Source of the DNA: Bradyrhizobium sp. 21
Lineage (GTDB): Bacteria; Pseudomonadota; Alphaproteobacteria; Rhizobiales; Xanthobacteraceae
Length of the DNA stretch: 64,000 nt
Direction of reading: 5' to 3'
Assembly: GCF_023073335.1 (NCBI RefSeq)
Contig: NZ_JADPJG010000015.1
Span: 1-64,000, forward strand
Translations under genes and position numbers: made by a program
The notes under the pieces: model-generated
What the model was told of the DNA's origin: nothing
Seen by the model: the letters and a program-made list of their open reading frames with translations, nothing else
The model's database searches: none
Part shown: positions 1-8,631 of the stretch, in pieces
Position numbering within the stretch: position 1 is the first letter of the stretch
Layout of the letters: each line of letters opens with the position of its first letter

Positions 1-93
1 GGCGGCGTCCACCGCCTCGACGGACAGCTCATGGTCGTCCTCGATGTCGATCGCGTCCTCGAGCTCAAGACCGAAGTGCAAATGGCTGCGTGA
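1..93 (+). CDS. cheW: CheW chemotaxis coupling protein, C-terminal end only
   Basis: The open frame runs in from the window edge and encodes only the last 30 residues, starting GGVHRLDGQLMVVLDVDRVL and ending in MAA. This matches the closing beta-strand of CheW, where a small loop is followed by a strand of the form 'lLidldkLl'. CheW couples chemoreceptors to the kinase CheA at the inner membrane. The gene is followed 31 bases later by cheY and then cheR on the same strand, which fits a chemotaxis operon. The identification leans heavily on this context because so little of the protein is visible; the start and most domains lie outside the window. Confidence 0.75.
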   Translation, partial: GGVHRLDGQLMVVLDVDRVLELKTEVQMAA

Positions 94-124
94 GCCCCAA
101 AAACATCGAAGCCGGAGAACCAAA

Positions 125-511
<387 letters not shown>

Positions 512-570
512 GTGTCTGGCAGAGTGTTCCAGCCAGAGTGTTCCCAGTACACCTTCCGAGAGGCCAATCC

Positions 571-1452
571 GTGACCCCGACCGAGTATGAGTATCTGCGC
601 AAGTTCCTGAGGGATCATTCCGGGCTCGATCTGTCCGCCGACAAGCAATATCTGATTGAGAGCCGGCTGCTGCCGCTCGCCCGCAAGGCCGGGCTCTCCG
701 GTATCGGCGAACTCGTGCAGAAGCTGCAAGGTGCCGGCGCCAGCGCGCTCGTCACCAGCGTGGTCGAGGCGATGACCACCAACGAGACCTTCTTCTTCCG
801 CGACAAGGTCCCGTTCGATCATTTCCGCGACACCATCATGCCCGAAATCATCAAGGCCCGCGCCGGTCGCCGCAGCGTGCGTATCTGGTGTGCCGCCGGC
901 TCGACCGGGCAGGAGCCCTATTCGCTGGCGATGAGCCTGAAGGAGATGGGTGCGGCCCTGACCGGCTGGCGCGTCGAGATTATCGCGACCGACCTGTCGC
1001 AGGAGGTGCTCGAAAAGGCCAAAGCCGGCATCTACAGCCAGTTCGAAGTGCAGCGCGGCCTGCCGATCCAGATGCTGATGAAATATTTCAAGCAGACCGG
1101 CGAGACCTGGCAGATCAATCCCGAACTGCGGGCGATGATCCAGCACCGGCAGCTCAATTTGCTGCACGATTTCGCCCAGCTCGGCACCTTCGACGTCATC
1201 TTCTGCCGCAACGTGCTGATCTATTTCGACCAGGACACCAAGATCAACATCTTCAACCGTCTGGCGCGCCAAGTCGAGGGAGACGGCTTTCTGGTGCTGG
1301 GCGCGGCCGAAACCGTGGTCGGACTGACCGATACTTTCAAGCCGCTTCCGGAGCGGCGTGGCCTTTACAAGCCGAACGATCCGCGTACCGCAGCCGCTAA
1401 GCCGGCTCTCGCCGGCGCGGCGCCGCGCGTGGCGGTGATGGCAGGACGATAG
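571..1452 (+). CDS. cheR: CheR chemoreceptor glutamate methyltransferase
   Basis: A 293-residue protein of normal CheR length. It methylates glutamates on chemoreceptors using S-adenosylmethionine, setting sensory adaptation. The N-terminal helical domain carries the TNETFFFRD motif (about 70-79). The methyltransferase domain has the SAM-binding WCAAGSTGQEPYS (about 106-118) and the FCRNVLIYFD signature further on. GTG 571 is chosen because GAGAGG at 558-563 sits seven bases before it and family N-termini begin at MTPTEYEYLR; the alternative GTG at 538 has no such site. The PilZ gene starts two bases after the stop, so the two are co-transcribed. Confidence 0.92.
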   Translation: MTPTEYEYLRKFLRDHSGLDLSADKQYLIESRLLPLARKAGLSGIGELVQKLQGAGASALVTSVVEAMTTNETFFFRDKVPFDHFRDTIMPEIIKARAGRRSVRIWCAAGSTGQEPYSLAMSLKEMGAALTGWRVEIIATDLSQEVLEKAKAGIYSQFEVQRGLPIQMLMKYFKQTGETWQINPELRAMIQHRQLNLLHDFAQLGTFDVIFCRNVLIYFDQDTKINIFNRLARQVEGDGFLVLGAAETVVGLTDTFKPLPERRGLYKPNDPRTAAAKPALAGAAPRVAVMAGR

Positions 1453-1454
1453 AC

Positions 1455-1772
1455 ATGTCCGAGGATGGCAAGGGTTTGGAGCGCGTGACGTTCAGTCGCG
1501 GCTATGACGTCTGCATCATGGCCATCGACGGCACCTGGCGCCGCGACTGCAAGCTCAACGCGATCTCCGACACCGACGCCATCCTCACGGTCGAAGGCTC
1601 GATTCAGGGCCTGAACCTGAAAGAGTTCTTCCTGCTGCTGTCGTCTACCGGCCTCGCCTACCGCCGCTGCGAGCTGGTGCGCGTCAACGGCGCCGAAATG
1701 GACATCCAGTTCCTGCGTGGCAAGAACCGGAAGAAGCGCGGTGCGGCCGGTGGCCGTGACGAGGCGGCGTGA
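1455..1772 (+). CDS. PilZ-like domain protein in the chemotaxis operon
   Basis: A 105-residue protein starting two bases after cheR, so it is translated from the same message. It reads as a small beta-rich domain with a lysine/arginine-rich tail (GKNRKKRG near residue 95). Its position and the pattern of a short domain ending in 'FLRGKNRKKR' resemble PilZ-fold proteins found at the end of rhizobial chemotaxis operons. The classic RxxxR and D/NxSxxG c-di-GMP motifs are not clear: there is RRDCK near 29-33 but DTDAIL where a DxSxxG would be expected. It may therefore be a non-binding PilZ relative. The call is moderate. Confidence 0.6.
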   Translation: MSEDGKGLERVTFSRGYDVCIMAIDGTWRRDCKLNAISDTDAILTVEGSIQGLNLKEFFLLLSSTGLAYRRCELVRVNGAEMDIQFLRGKNRKKRGAAGGRDEAA

Positions 1773-1912
1773 GCTTCACCTGCGTCTCGTCGTCCTTGTC
1801 GGGACGTTGGTTCATATTTGCTGAAACTTCGGACTGAATTTGCCGTAGCGGCTTTACGTCACCTAAGCGCGAGCCGTGTATCCATTGCCGGTCTCAATCG
1901 CAGGATACGGTA

Positions 1913-2416
1913 ATGCCCAGAAGCTCTCTCTCCCCCCTCCCGTCAAACCTGCCCGACGGCACCGAGCGGCGCGCACTTCAACTCCTGGTGGTCGATGACG
2001 ACGCCACGCAGCGGAGCCTGATCACGGTCGCCGCCAGGCAGGCCGGCCACGAAGTCACGGGGGCGCCGTCCGTGGCGGAAGCGATCGAAAAGCTGCGCGC
2101 TGCGCGCTTCGACTGCGTGACTCTCGATCTCGTGCTGGAGGATGGCGACGGCATCGACGTGCTGGGCGAGATGGCAAAGGCGAAATTTGCCGGCGCCGTG
2201 ATCGTCATCAGCGGCATGGACGGCAAGCGCCGCAGCGCCGCTCGCAGCTTCGCCCGTTCCGTCGGGATCGAGCTCCAGAGCCTGCCCAAGCCGCTGGATC
2301 TGGCGGCGTTGCGCATCAGCCTCGCCAATCTCGGCAAGACCGCAATGGGCCTGCCGGCGATCCACACCTGGGGTGGTGTCGCCACCGACGCAATCGTGGA
2401 ACGGCACCGCGCCTGA
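1913..2416 (+). CDS. Response regulator with receiver domain only
   Basis: A 167-residue protein with one receiver domain: LLVVDDD (about 24-30), phospho-acceptor D72 in TLDLVLEDGDG, and the conserved KP in SLPKPLDL. About 20 residues precede the domain and about 30 follow with no recognisable output domain. It is separated from the PilZ gene by 140 bases, so it may have its own promoter. The nearest sensor kinase is the large minus-strand hybrid kinase 1.2 kb downstream, but nothing in the sequence proves pairing. It probably acts by protein contact rather than DNA binding. Confidence 0.82.
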   Translation: MPRSSLSPLPSNLPDGTERRALQLLVVDDDATQRSLITVAARQAGHEVTGAPSVAEAIEKLRAARFDCVTLDLVLEDGDGIDVLGEMAKAKFAGAVIVISGMDGKRRSAARSFARSVGIELQSLPKPLDLAALRISLANLGKTAMGLPAIHTWGGVATDAIVERHRA

Positions 2417-2470
2417 GCTGCGGGGCTGGCATGCGATGACATGCGGCCGCCGAGCCGCGCCGATCGCGAT

Positions 2471-2761
2471 CTACACGGCGCTGCCGGGCTCCGACAGGCA
2501 TTGCAGGGCGTGGCCAAGGCCCGCCCGGCAGGCGTCCAGGGCGGCGCTCGCCGTGACATAGCGAGGCGTGACGTCGTCGAGTACGAAGACGTCAGCGGAA
2601 CCTTCCTGATCGCTGCCGTGTTCTTGATCCATGGCTGTGGCGATCCGGCGCATGCTGGTCTCGATCTGCGAGATCAGCAAGCAAAGGTCAGCCGCAATCA
2701 GCCGACGGCTCACGACTTCGGGCATTGGGACCAGAGGCGGCGTACCGGCCAAATTTAGCAT
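2471..2761 (-). CDS. Small hypothetical protein
   Basis: A 96-residue protein of unknown function. ATG 2761 is chosen because GGAG lies a few bases upstream of it on the minus strand; a longer in-frame extension would run into the promoter region of the divergent response regulator. The sequence is mildly acidic in its middle (QEHGSDQEGSADVFVLDD) with predicted helices on both sides and no signal peptide or membrane segment. It lies divergent from the FixJ-like regulator and convergent with the receiver-only regulator. I recognise no domain. Confidence 0.6.
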   Translation of the reverse strand: MLNLAGTPPLVPMPEVVSRRLIAADLCLLISQIETSMRRIATAMDQEHGSDQEGSADVFVLDDVTPRYVTASAALDACRAGLGHALQCLSEPGSAV

Positions 2762-2912
2762 GGATATTCTCCGTCCCCTGCAATTAGGCGCGTTGCCGCT
2801 ACTTGTGCGTTGAGTCCATGTCCCGTACAAATACGGGTGGGCCGAATCCGCGCCTAACGCCATAACGGTTGGCGCGGACGCGAGTCCTTCATGCCAACCG
2901 GATGTGTGGCAC

Positions 2913-3548
2913 ATGGCCGAACAAAGCTCTCGCGGTGAAATCTTCGTGGTCGATGACGACGCTGCCGTTCGCGACACCTTGTCGATGGTGTTGAAGGCGG
3001 CGGGCTATGAGGTGATCTGTTTTGCGGACGGGGCAGCGTTGCTCTCCGTCGCGCGAAACCGGACACCTGCGGCGATCCTGCTCGACGTGCATATTCCCGG
3101 CAAGGGCGGGCTCGACATTCTGAAGGAGTTGCACGGCGAGGACTATCCAGCGCCGATCTTCATGATCTCCGGGCAGGGCGACATCGCGATGGCGGTGGGG
3201 GCCATCAAGAGCGGCGCGCTCGACTTCATCGAGAAGCCGTTTCGCGGCAGCGAGATCGTCGGCCGGCTCGACGAGGCGATCGGAGCTTATGCACGCAGGC
3301 AGGCAGAGAGCGCGTCGCCGAAATTCTCTTCGCTGCATTTCCCCGGACGCGAGCCGTTGACGCGCAGGGAGCGCGAGGTGCTCGAACAGTTCGCTTCCGG
3401 TGCGTCCAACAAGGAAGCCGGCCGCACGCTCGGCATCAGCCCGCGCACCATCGAGGACCACCGCGCCAACATCATGAAGAAGCTCGGTGCGCGCAATGCC
3501 GCCGATCTCATCCGCATCGTGATGACCGCGGCCCAGCGCGCGTCCTAG
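2913..3548 (+). CDS. FixJ/NarL-type response regulator with LuxR DNA-binding domain
   Basis: A 211-residue transcription regulator. The N-terminal receiver domain (about 8-120) has FVVDDD, acceptor D58 in ILLDVHIPGKGG, and EKPF; the C-terminal LuxR-type helix-turn-helix (about 145-205) contains LTRREREVLEQFASG and ISPRTIEDHRANIMKKLG. This architecture is that of FixJ and NwsB, which are activated by a partner histidine kinase. ATG 2913 fits the domain start; a GTG at 2904 adds three residues. The gene is tail-to-tail with the large hybrid kinase at 3619, which could be its partner, but that is inference. Confidence 0.9.
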   Translation: MAEQSSRGEIFVVDDDAAVRDTLSMVLKAAGYEVICFADGAALLSVARNRTPAAILLDVHIPGKGGLDILKELHGEDYPAPIFMISGQGDIAMAVGAIKSGALDFIEKPFRGSEIVGRLDEAIGAYARRQAESASPKFSSLHFPGREPLTRREREVLEQFASGASNKEAGRTLGISPRTIEDHRANIMKKLGARNAADLIRIVMTAAQRAS

Positions 3549-3618
3549 AACGGCATTTCTCTTTCGTGCCCGGGCCCCAGCGCACGCGCTGCGGCTTGTC
3601 CGAGGCACGAGCCGCCCC

Positions 3619-6600
3619 TCACGCTTGCAGTGCCTTGCGGATGATCCGCGCCAGGTCCGATTTGCGATAGGGTTTCGCCAGCAGCAGAACGCCTGAATCC
3701 AGCCGACCGTGATGGATGATCGCGTTCTCGGTGTAGCCGGACGTGTAGACCACCCTGAGATCGGGACGCGTCCTCTGGAGTTCGTCGGCGAGCTGTCGTC
3801 CGTTCATCTTGCCGGGCATGATGACGTCGGTGAACAGGAGGTCGAACGGCTTGCCGGCGGCGACGATTGCGAGCGCCTCCGCGGCGTTCGCGGCCTGCAA
3901 GGTGACGTAACCCAGCGAATGCAACTGCGCCAGCACGTAGTCGCGCACGAGCCGGTCGTCCTCGACCACCAGGATCGTCTCGTGTCCGCCCTCGATCGTC
4001 GCCGGTGTCACGCCCTCGCCGACCACCGTCGGCGTCTTGCCGGGCGGCAGGTACATCTTGATCGTGGTGCCGTGGCCTTCCTCGCTGTAGATCTTGATAT
4101 GGCCCGCGGACTGCTTGACGAAGCCGTAGACCATCGACAGCCCGAGCCCGGTGCCCTTGCCCGGTCCCTTCGAGGTGAAGAAGGGGTCGAAGACCCTGGC
4201 CAGCATGTTGGCGGGAATTCCGGTGCCGGTGTCGCTCACGGCGATCAGCACGTAGTGGCCCGGCCTGATGTCGTTGAGGCTGGCATAGACCTCGTCGAGA
4301 TAGGCGGAGCCCGTCTCCACGATCAGCTTGCCGCCGCCGGGCATGGCGTCGCGGGCATTGAGCGCGAGATTGAGGATCGCGGTGGTGAGCTGGTTGGGAT
4401 CGACGATTGCGACGCAGCTCTCGGTCTCGAACACGGACTCGATCTGGATCTGCTCGCCCAGCGTCGGCCGCAACAGCTTCGCAGTGTCGATGATCAGCGA
4501 GTTGATGTCGATCTCGCGCGGCTGGAGCGGCTGCTTGCGCGCAAACGCCAGCAGATGCTGCGTCAGCTCGGCGCCACGTCCCGCGGCCTCGTCGATCATC
4601 TTGGTGATCGCTGCAAGCTCCGGTTCCTTGGCCACCGCGTCGGCCAGGATCTCGATCGTGCCGGTGATGACGGTGAGGATGTTGTTGAAGTCGTGCGCCA
4701 CGCCGCCGGTGAGCTGGCCGACGGCCTCCATCTTCTCGGCCTGACGGATGCGCTCCTCGGCCGCGATCTTGTCGGTAAGGTCGCGGTAGAACGAGTTGAA
4801 GAGAACGCCTTCGCGTCGCCGGAGCGCCGTGACACTGAGCTCGGCCCTGAATTCCTTGCCGTCGCGCCGACGCACCAAAAGCTCCCGCCTTGGACTGGCC
4901 AGTTTTTGATCCTCGGATTCAAGAAAGCTCTGGAGCTTGGCCCTGACGCCTTCCCGCTCGCTTGGAGCGACGAAGAGATCAATCGCATTCCGGCCGATTG
5001 CCTCCTCACGCGGCCAGCCGAAGAGCTTCTCGGCCTGCGAGTTCCAACTCAGGATAGTACCGGTGTGGTCGGTCTGGGTGAATGCGTCGAGCGCAGTCTC
5101 GACAATGTCGTGGGCCAGCCGTTCGCTCTCGCGCAGCGATTCCTGCGCGAGCCGGGCCTCCGTCATGTCGCGCCCGACGAAGAAGAAGCGCTTCGCCTGT
5201 TCGGACCAGCTTCCAAGCCACGACAGCCAGACCTCATACCCGTTCTTGTGGAAGCAGCGGGTGTCGGCGAGCGCGCGGCGATCGCCGCGCCGCAACGCGC
5301 GCATTTCCGTGCGGGATTGCTCCAGATGATCGGGATGAATGAAATCCGTGCCGCTGCGGCCGATCATCTCCTCCGCCCGGAAGCCGAGAATGGTCTCGCT
5401 GCTCGGACTGATCTGCGCGATATGGCCGCGCGCGTCCATCACCATGATCAGGTCCTGCGAGGTCTCGAAGATCTGCCGCCGTTCCTCGAGCTGCTGCTGC
5501 AACGCCCGCTCGGCCCGCCGCGCCTCGGTGAGGCTGCGCGCGGTGCCGGAGGCGCCGACAATCTCGCCCGATGGCCCCCTGATCGACGAAAGGCCGAGTG
5601 AGATCTCGACCGGGGTGCCGTCCTTGCGCAGGCGCACCGTCTCGAAGCGCTCGATTGGCTCGCCTCGGGCGATCCGCGCCAAATAGTCCTTGCCCTGCTC
5701 GCGTCGGTCGGGCGGGACGATGATCGAGGTGCACTTCCCGATCGCCTCATCCGCCGAATAACCATAGAGGCGTTCGGCGGCAGGATTCCAGCCCGTGATG
5801 ATGGCGTCGAGAGACTGCATCACGATGGCATCGTCGGATGATTCGACCGCGGCGCTGAACAGGCGCTCGCGCGCTTCATGATGGCTTCGCGCGGCCTCGG
5901 TGCGACGATGCTCCTCGACCTCGCGTTCGAGAGCCGCCGTTTTCGCTTGGGTTTCTTCGACCATCCGGGCAAAGGCCCGCGCCAGCACGCCCGTCTCGCC
6001 GCTGGCATCGACGGGAATGTCCCCGGGCCGCCCGCTGCCGATTGCCTCCACCGCCGCGGTCAGACGTCCGATCGGGCGCGTCAATGAGCGCGCCAGCAGC
6101 ACCGCGAGTGAAGCCGCGGCGAGCACGGCAAGCACGCCGACCAGCAAGGACGTTTTTTGAATGGCGGCCGGCACGCGGCCGAACACGGACGGGGGAACGG
6201 TCACGATGATTGCGACCCATTCCTTGCCCGCCAGCAGCGCCGGTGCGATCGCCGCTCCGCTCGGCCGGCCCGACCCATCGGTCATGAGTTGCGTGGATAC
6301 TTCCGGCGTGCCGGCCAGGCCGGAAAAAAAAGGAAAATCATCGCGCCAATTGGTGGGATGGCCATGCAATGAGCCGAATTCCCGCGCGCGATCGGGATGG
6401 ACGAGATAGTCGCCGCGCGAATTCACGACGTAAATCTCTCCCCCTGCGCCCGCCGTCGAGCGGACGCGGTCGAGTGCCGGGCGCATGTCGATATTGGCGA
6501 TGATGATACCGAACGGCTTGCCGTCCGGCGTGAACAGCGGCGTCGCAACGCGCAACGTCGGGACGTGGAGCTCCGTGGTCCCCCCCTGGCGGGTGGCGAG

Positions 6601-7215
6601 ATCGATCGACGAAACATAAATCTCGCCCGGCGCCAGTCGTATCGTGTCCTGAAAGTAGGGTCGCTCGCTCTTGTGCTCCAGTTCGCTGTTGGGGACGGTC
6701 CGTGCTGCGCCATTCGGGCCGGAGCGGTCGACGCGGACCAGTTCGCGCTGGTCGTCGTCAAGGCCGATGATTCGAAACTGCCCGTAGCTGGGTTTGGCGT
6801 CGATCTCGGCTGCGAGGCGCGCTGCGATACGCTCGCGCCAGGTCTGCTCCGCAACGCCGTCGAGAGCGTCGACGCCTCCGCTGATGTGGGCGCGGATCAG
6901 GCCATTGATGGCCGCGGCGGAGCGATAGCCGAGCAGATCGCCGCGGGCGCCGGCAACGTAGGATTCGAGATTGGTCGCCAGCAGGCGTGACTGGGCTTCG
7001 ACGCGTTCCAGGACCCGCGGAATGACGGCCTGGGTGATGTTGCGATAGCCCAGCCAGCCGACTGCGCCCACGGTCACCGCCACCAGCAGGATCATCGCGA
7101 TGGCGAGCCGCGTAGCGAGCGTCATGGGGATATTTGCACCGCTTCCCAAATTGCCGCGCCTGTGCTGGCTTGGAACAGACCGAAGATTTTTGTCATCGGC
7201 GGCCGGTGCTGACAT
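3619..7215 (-). CDS. Membrane-bound hybrid histidine kinase (Cache-HAMP-PASx3-HisKA-HATPase-REC)
   Basis: A 1198-residue sensor kinase. From the N-terminus: a membrane segment near 35-55, a large periplasmic Cache-like sensor (to about 365), a second membrane segment with HAMP (about 370-450), three PAS domains (about 470-850), a HisKA dimerisation domain with the phospho-acceptor histidine in GGVAHDFNNIL, an ATPase domain with NARDAMP, DTGTGIP and GKGTGLGLSMV, and a C-terminal receiver with LLFTDVIMPGKMNG. ATG 7215 is chosen for GGTGGGGA just upstream; ATG 7125, nearer the membrane segment, is possible. The start overlaps the end of the response regulator gene by 23 bases, so the two are translationally linked. 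Confidence 0.9.
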   Translation of the reverse strand: MSAPAADDKNLRSVPSQHRRGNLGSGANIPMTLATRLAIAMILLVAVTVGAVGWLGYRNITQAVIPRVLERVEAQSRLLATNLESYVAGARGDLLGYRSAAAINGLIRAHISGGVDALDGVAEQTWRERIAARLAAEIDAKPSYGQFRIIGLDDDQRELVRVDRSGPNGAARTVPNSELEHKSERPYFQDTIRLAPGEIYVSSIDLATRQGGTTELHVPTLRVATPLFTPDGKPFGIIIANIDMRPALDRVRSTAGAGGEIYVVNSRGDYLVHPDRAREFGSLHGHPTNWRDDFPFFSGLAGTPEVSTQLMTDGSGRPSGAAIAPALLAGKEWVAIIVTVPPSVFGRVPAAIQKTSLLVGVLAVLAAASLAVLLARSLTRPIGRLTAAVEAIGSGRPGDIPVDASGETGVLARAFARMVEETQAKTAALEREVEEHRRTEAARSHHEARERLFSAAVESSDDAIVMQSLDAIITGWNPAAERLYGYSADEAIGKCTSIIVPPDRREQGKDYLARIARGEPIERFETVRLRKDGTPVEISLGLSSIRGPSGEIVGASGTARSLTEARRAERALQQQLEERRQIFETSQDLIMVMDARGHIAQISPSSETILGFRAEEMIGRSGTDFIHPDHLEQSRTEMRALRRGDRRALADTRCFHKNGYEVWLSWLGSWSEQAKRFFFVGRDMTEARLAQESLRESERLAHDIVETALDAFTQTDHTGTILSWNSQAEKLFGWPREEAIGRNAIDLFVAPSEREGVRAKLQSFLESEDQKLASPRRELLVRRRDGKEFRAELSVTALRRREGVLFNSFYRDLTDKIAAEERIRQAEKMEAVGQLTGGVAHDFNNILTVITGTIEILADAVAKEPELAAITKMIDEAAGRGAELTQHLLAFARKQPLQPREIDINSLIIDTAKLLRPTLGEQIQIESVFETESCVAIVDPNQLTTAILNLALNARDAMPGGGKLIVETGSAYLDEVYASLNDIRPGHYVLIAVSDTGTGIPANMLARVFDPFFTSKGPGKGTGLGLSMVYGFVKQSAGHIKIYSEEGHGTTIKMYLPPGKTPTVVGEGVTPATIEGGHETILVVEDDRLVRDYVLAQLHSLGYVTLQAANAAEALAIVAAGKPFDLLFTDVIMPGKMNGRQLADELQRTRPDLRVVYTSGYTENAIIHHGRLDSGVLLLAKPYRKSDLARIIRKALQA

Positions 7216-7621
7216 CCGGATTCCCCACCGATACCGTCCGCGCCGCGTCCAGGCAGCCATTGACCGCGGCGAGCAATGTGTCGGCCCGGAACGGCTTCTG
7301 CAAGCTTGCCACCGCGCCGAGCTTGGTCGCCATCTTCAGGAAATCCGGCTCCGCGTAGGCGTCCGGCGTGATCGAACGGCCGGAAATGACGATGATCGGA
7401 ATGGCCGGCGCTCGCGCCCGGATGTGACGCATCGTCTCCAGCCCGTCCATGCCGGGCATGAAGATGTCAAGAAACAGCAGGTCGAACTCGCTGGCCTCAA
7501 ACAGCGCAAGTCCCTTGCGGCCGTCGCCGGCGACGGTGACGTGATGACCGGCCCGCTCCATCAGCAGCCGGATCGTCATCTGCACGGCCGGGTCGTCATC
7601 CACGATCAGGACGTTGGCCAC
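7193..7621 (-). CDS. Receiver-domain response regulator upstream of the hybrid kinase
   Basis: A 142-residue single receiver domain: VLIVDDDPAVQM at the start, acceptor aspartate in LLFLDIFMPGMDG, and LQKPFRADTL near the end. GTG 7621 is chosen because GGAGG lies nine bases upstream and the receiver fold starts immediately after it; the longer frame to 7666 adds an unlikely leader. Its 3' end overlaps the start of the hybrid kinase gene, making a two-gene operon. The arrangement suggests the regulator is a phosphorylation partner or phosphate sink for that kinase. No output domain is present. Confidence 0.85.
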   Translation of the reverse strand: MANVLIVDDDPAVQMTIRLLMERAGHHVTVAGDGRKGLALFEASEFDLLFLDIFMPGMDGLETMRHIRARAPAIPIIVISGRSITPDAYAEPDFLKMATKLGAVASLQKPFRADTLLAAVNGCLDAARTVSVGNPDVSTGRR

Positions 7622-7771
7622 GTCTGATATCCTCCGGGCCGGATGGGGATCTCCCAGCGACCGCAAATCAAACCGTCAAATGCGAAATTGTTGCGCGGAT
7701 TCCATCCGGCCTGCAAGGACTTCGCGGGCGAACGGACGATTGCTCGCAAAAGGCGAAGTCGGCGCGTCATG

Positions 7772-7793
7772 ATATGCACGCTTAGGTGCATAT
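7772..7793. promoter_or_regulatory. Inverted repeat ATATGCAC-N6-GTGCATAT upstream of the regulator/kinase operon
   Basis: Perfect 8-base arms, ATATGCAC and GTGCATAT, separated by GCTTAG. It lies about 150 bases upstream of the GTG at 7621 and just past the 3' end of the GntR gene, so it may be an operator for the regulator/kinase promoter. It shares TGCAC...GTGCA with the GntR-region palindrome at 8567 but with a shorter spacer. No T-tract follows, which argues against an intrinsic terminator. Confidence 0.4.
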
Positions 7794-7821
7794 GCACGCG
7801 TGAAGAGGGATGGCCGTACGC

Positions 7822-8538
7822 CTAATCGGTCAGGTATTCGGGATAGTGGCTTCGGATCGTGTCGAGCTCGCTCAGCGTGCCCGACAAATGCTTGCGCAGA
7901 TGCTGCTGCGCGGCATCGGAATCTCCGGCCTCGATCGCGCGCGTGATCAGTCTGTGGTGGCGGACGATGTTCTGGGCCTTGCCGGGTGAGGGCAGGTGCA
8001 GCCGGCGCAGCCGGTCGATATGTCCGCTGCGGCTGCGCACCAGCGTCCAGAGATCCTGCTTGTCGGCCGCGTCATAAAGCTGCGCGTGAAAATCATTGTC
8101 GCCGGCGATGAAGCTTTCGAAGTCTCCGGCCTTGGCGAATTGCTGTTGCAGCGCGATCGTGTGGTCGAGGCGGATGATCAGGGACCCGTCGGACTTTTCC
8201 GCGAGCAGCCGGACGATTTCGAGTTCCAGCGCCTGGCGCAGGAAATGGGCCTGCTCGGCGCGGCCGACATCGACCCGGCTGACGACGGTCGCGTGTTGTG
8301 GAAACACGTCGACCAGCCCGTCTTCCTCCAGCCGCATCAGCGCGTCGCGGATCGGCGTCGAGCTGACGCCGAATTGCGCGGCGAGGTCGGTGCGCGACAG
8401 CGGCGAGCCAGGCGGCAATTCGAGCGCGAGAATGGCGTTGCGCAGCCGCTCGAACACCTGCGGTGCAGCCTGCCGGGCCCGGTCGAGACGTGCGCCGGGG
8501 CGGGCGGCCGCGCGGGAGGCAGGTTGGGCTGGTTGCAT
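7822..8538 (-). CDS. GntR-family (FadR/FCD-type) transcriptional regulator
   Basis: A 238-residue repressor-type regulator. The N-terminal winged helix (about 20-85) has VFERLRNAILALELPPGSPLSRTDLA and GVSSTPIRDALMRLEEDGLV pieces typical of GntR proteins; the C-terminal part (about 95-225) is the all-helical FCD ligand domain, including FHAQLYDAA and HHRLITRAIEAGD, which usually binds a small organic acid, often through metal. ATG 8538 is preferred; a GTG at 8571 is also open but lies inside the palindrome at 8567-8586. The gene is divergent from the ABC transporter and aldonate-catabolism operon, so it very likely controls that operon and itself. Confidence 0.88.
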   Translation of the reverse strand: MQPAQPASRAAARPGARLDRARQAAPQVFERLRNAILALELPPGSPLSRTDLAAQFGVSSTPIRDALMRLEEDGLVDVFPQHATVVSRVDVGRAEQAHFLRQALELEIVRLLAEKSDGSLIIRLDHTIALQQQFAKAGDFESFIAGDNDFHAQLYDAADKQDLWTLVRSRSGHIDRLRRLHLPSPGKAQNIVRHHRLITRAIEAGDSDAAQQHLRKHLSGTLSELDTIRSHYPEYLTD

Positions 8539-8566
8539 GCGAGAATTCCGGCGGCCTTGCCTTTGA

Positions 8567-8586
8567 TGCACTAATGCATTAGTGCA
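8567..8586. promoter_or_regulatory. Perfect 20-bp palindrome, probable GntR operator
   Basis: TGCACTAATGCATTAGTGCA is a perfect palindrome between the divergent GntR gene and the ABC transporter operon. The half-motif TGCATTAG recurs immediately after it (8583-8590), so the core is partly repeated. Its position 46 bases before the first operon gene and its symmetry fit binding of a dimeric GntR regulator that controls both directions. The link to this regulator is inference from position. Confidence 0.65.
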
Positions 8587-8631
8587 TTAGTCAGATCGCT
8601 CGTCAATGGCGGCCGGAGGAAACCAACAACA

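Noticed and set aside
3709..5601. Long plus-strand open frame opposite the hybrid kinase gene
   Set aside because: It is a high-GC mirror of the kinase; its protein is rich in Arg/Asp/His with no domain, and the minus strand encodes recognisable kinase motifs throughout.
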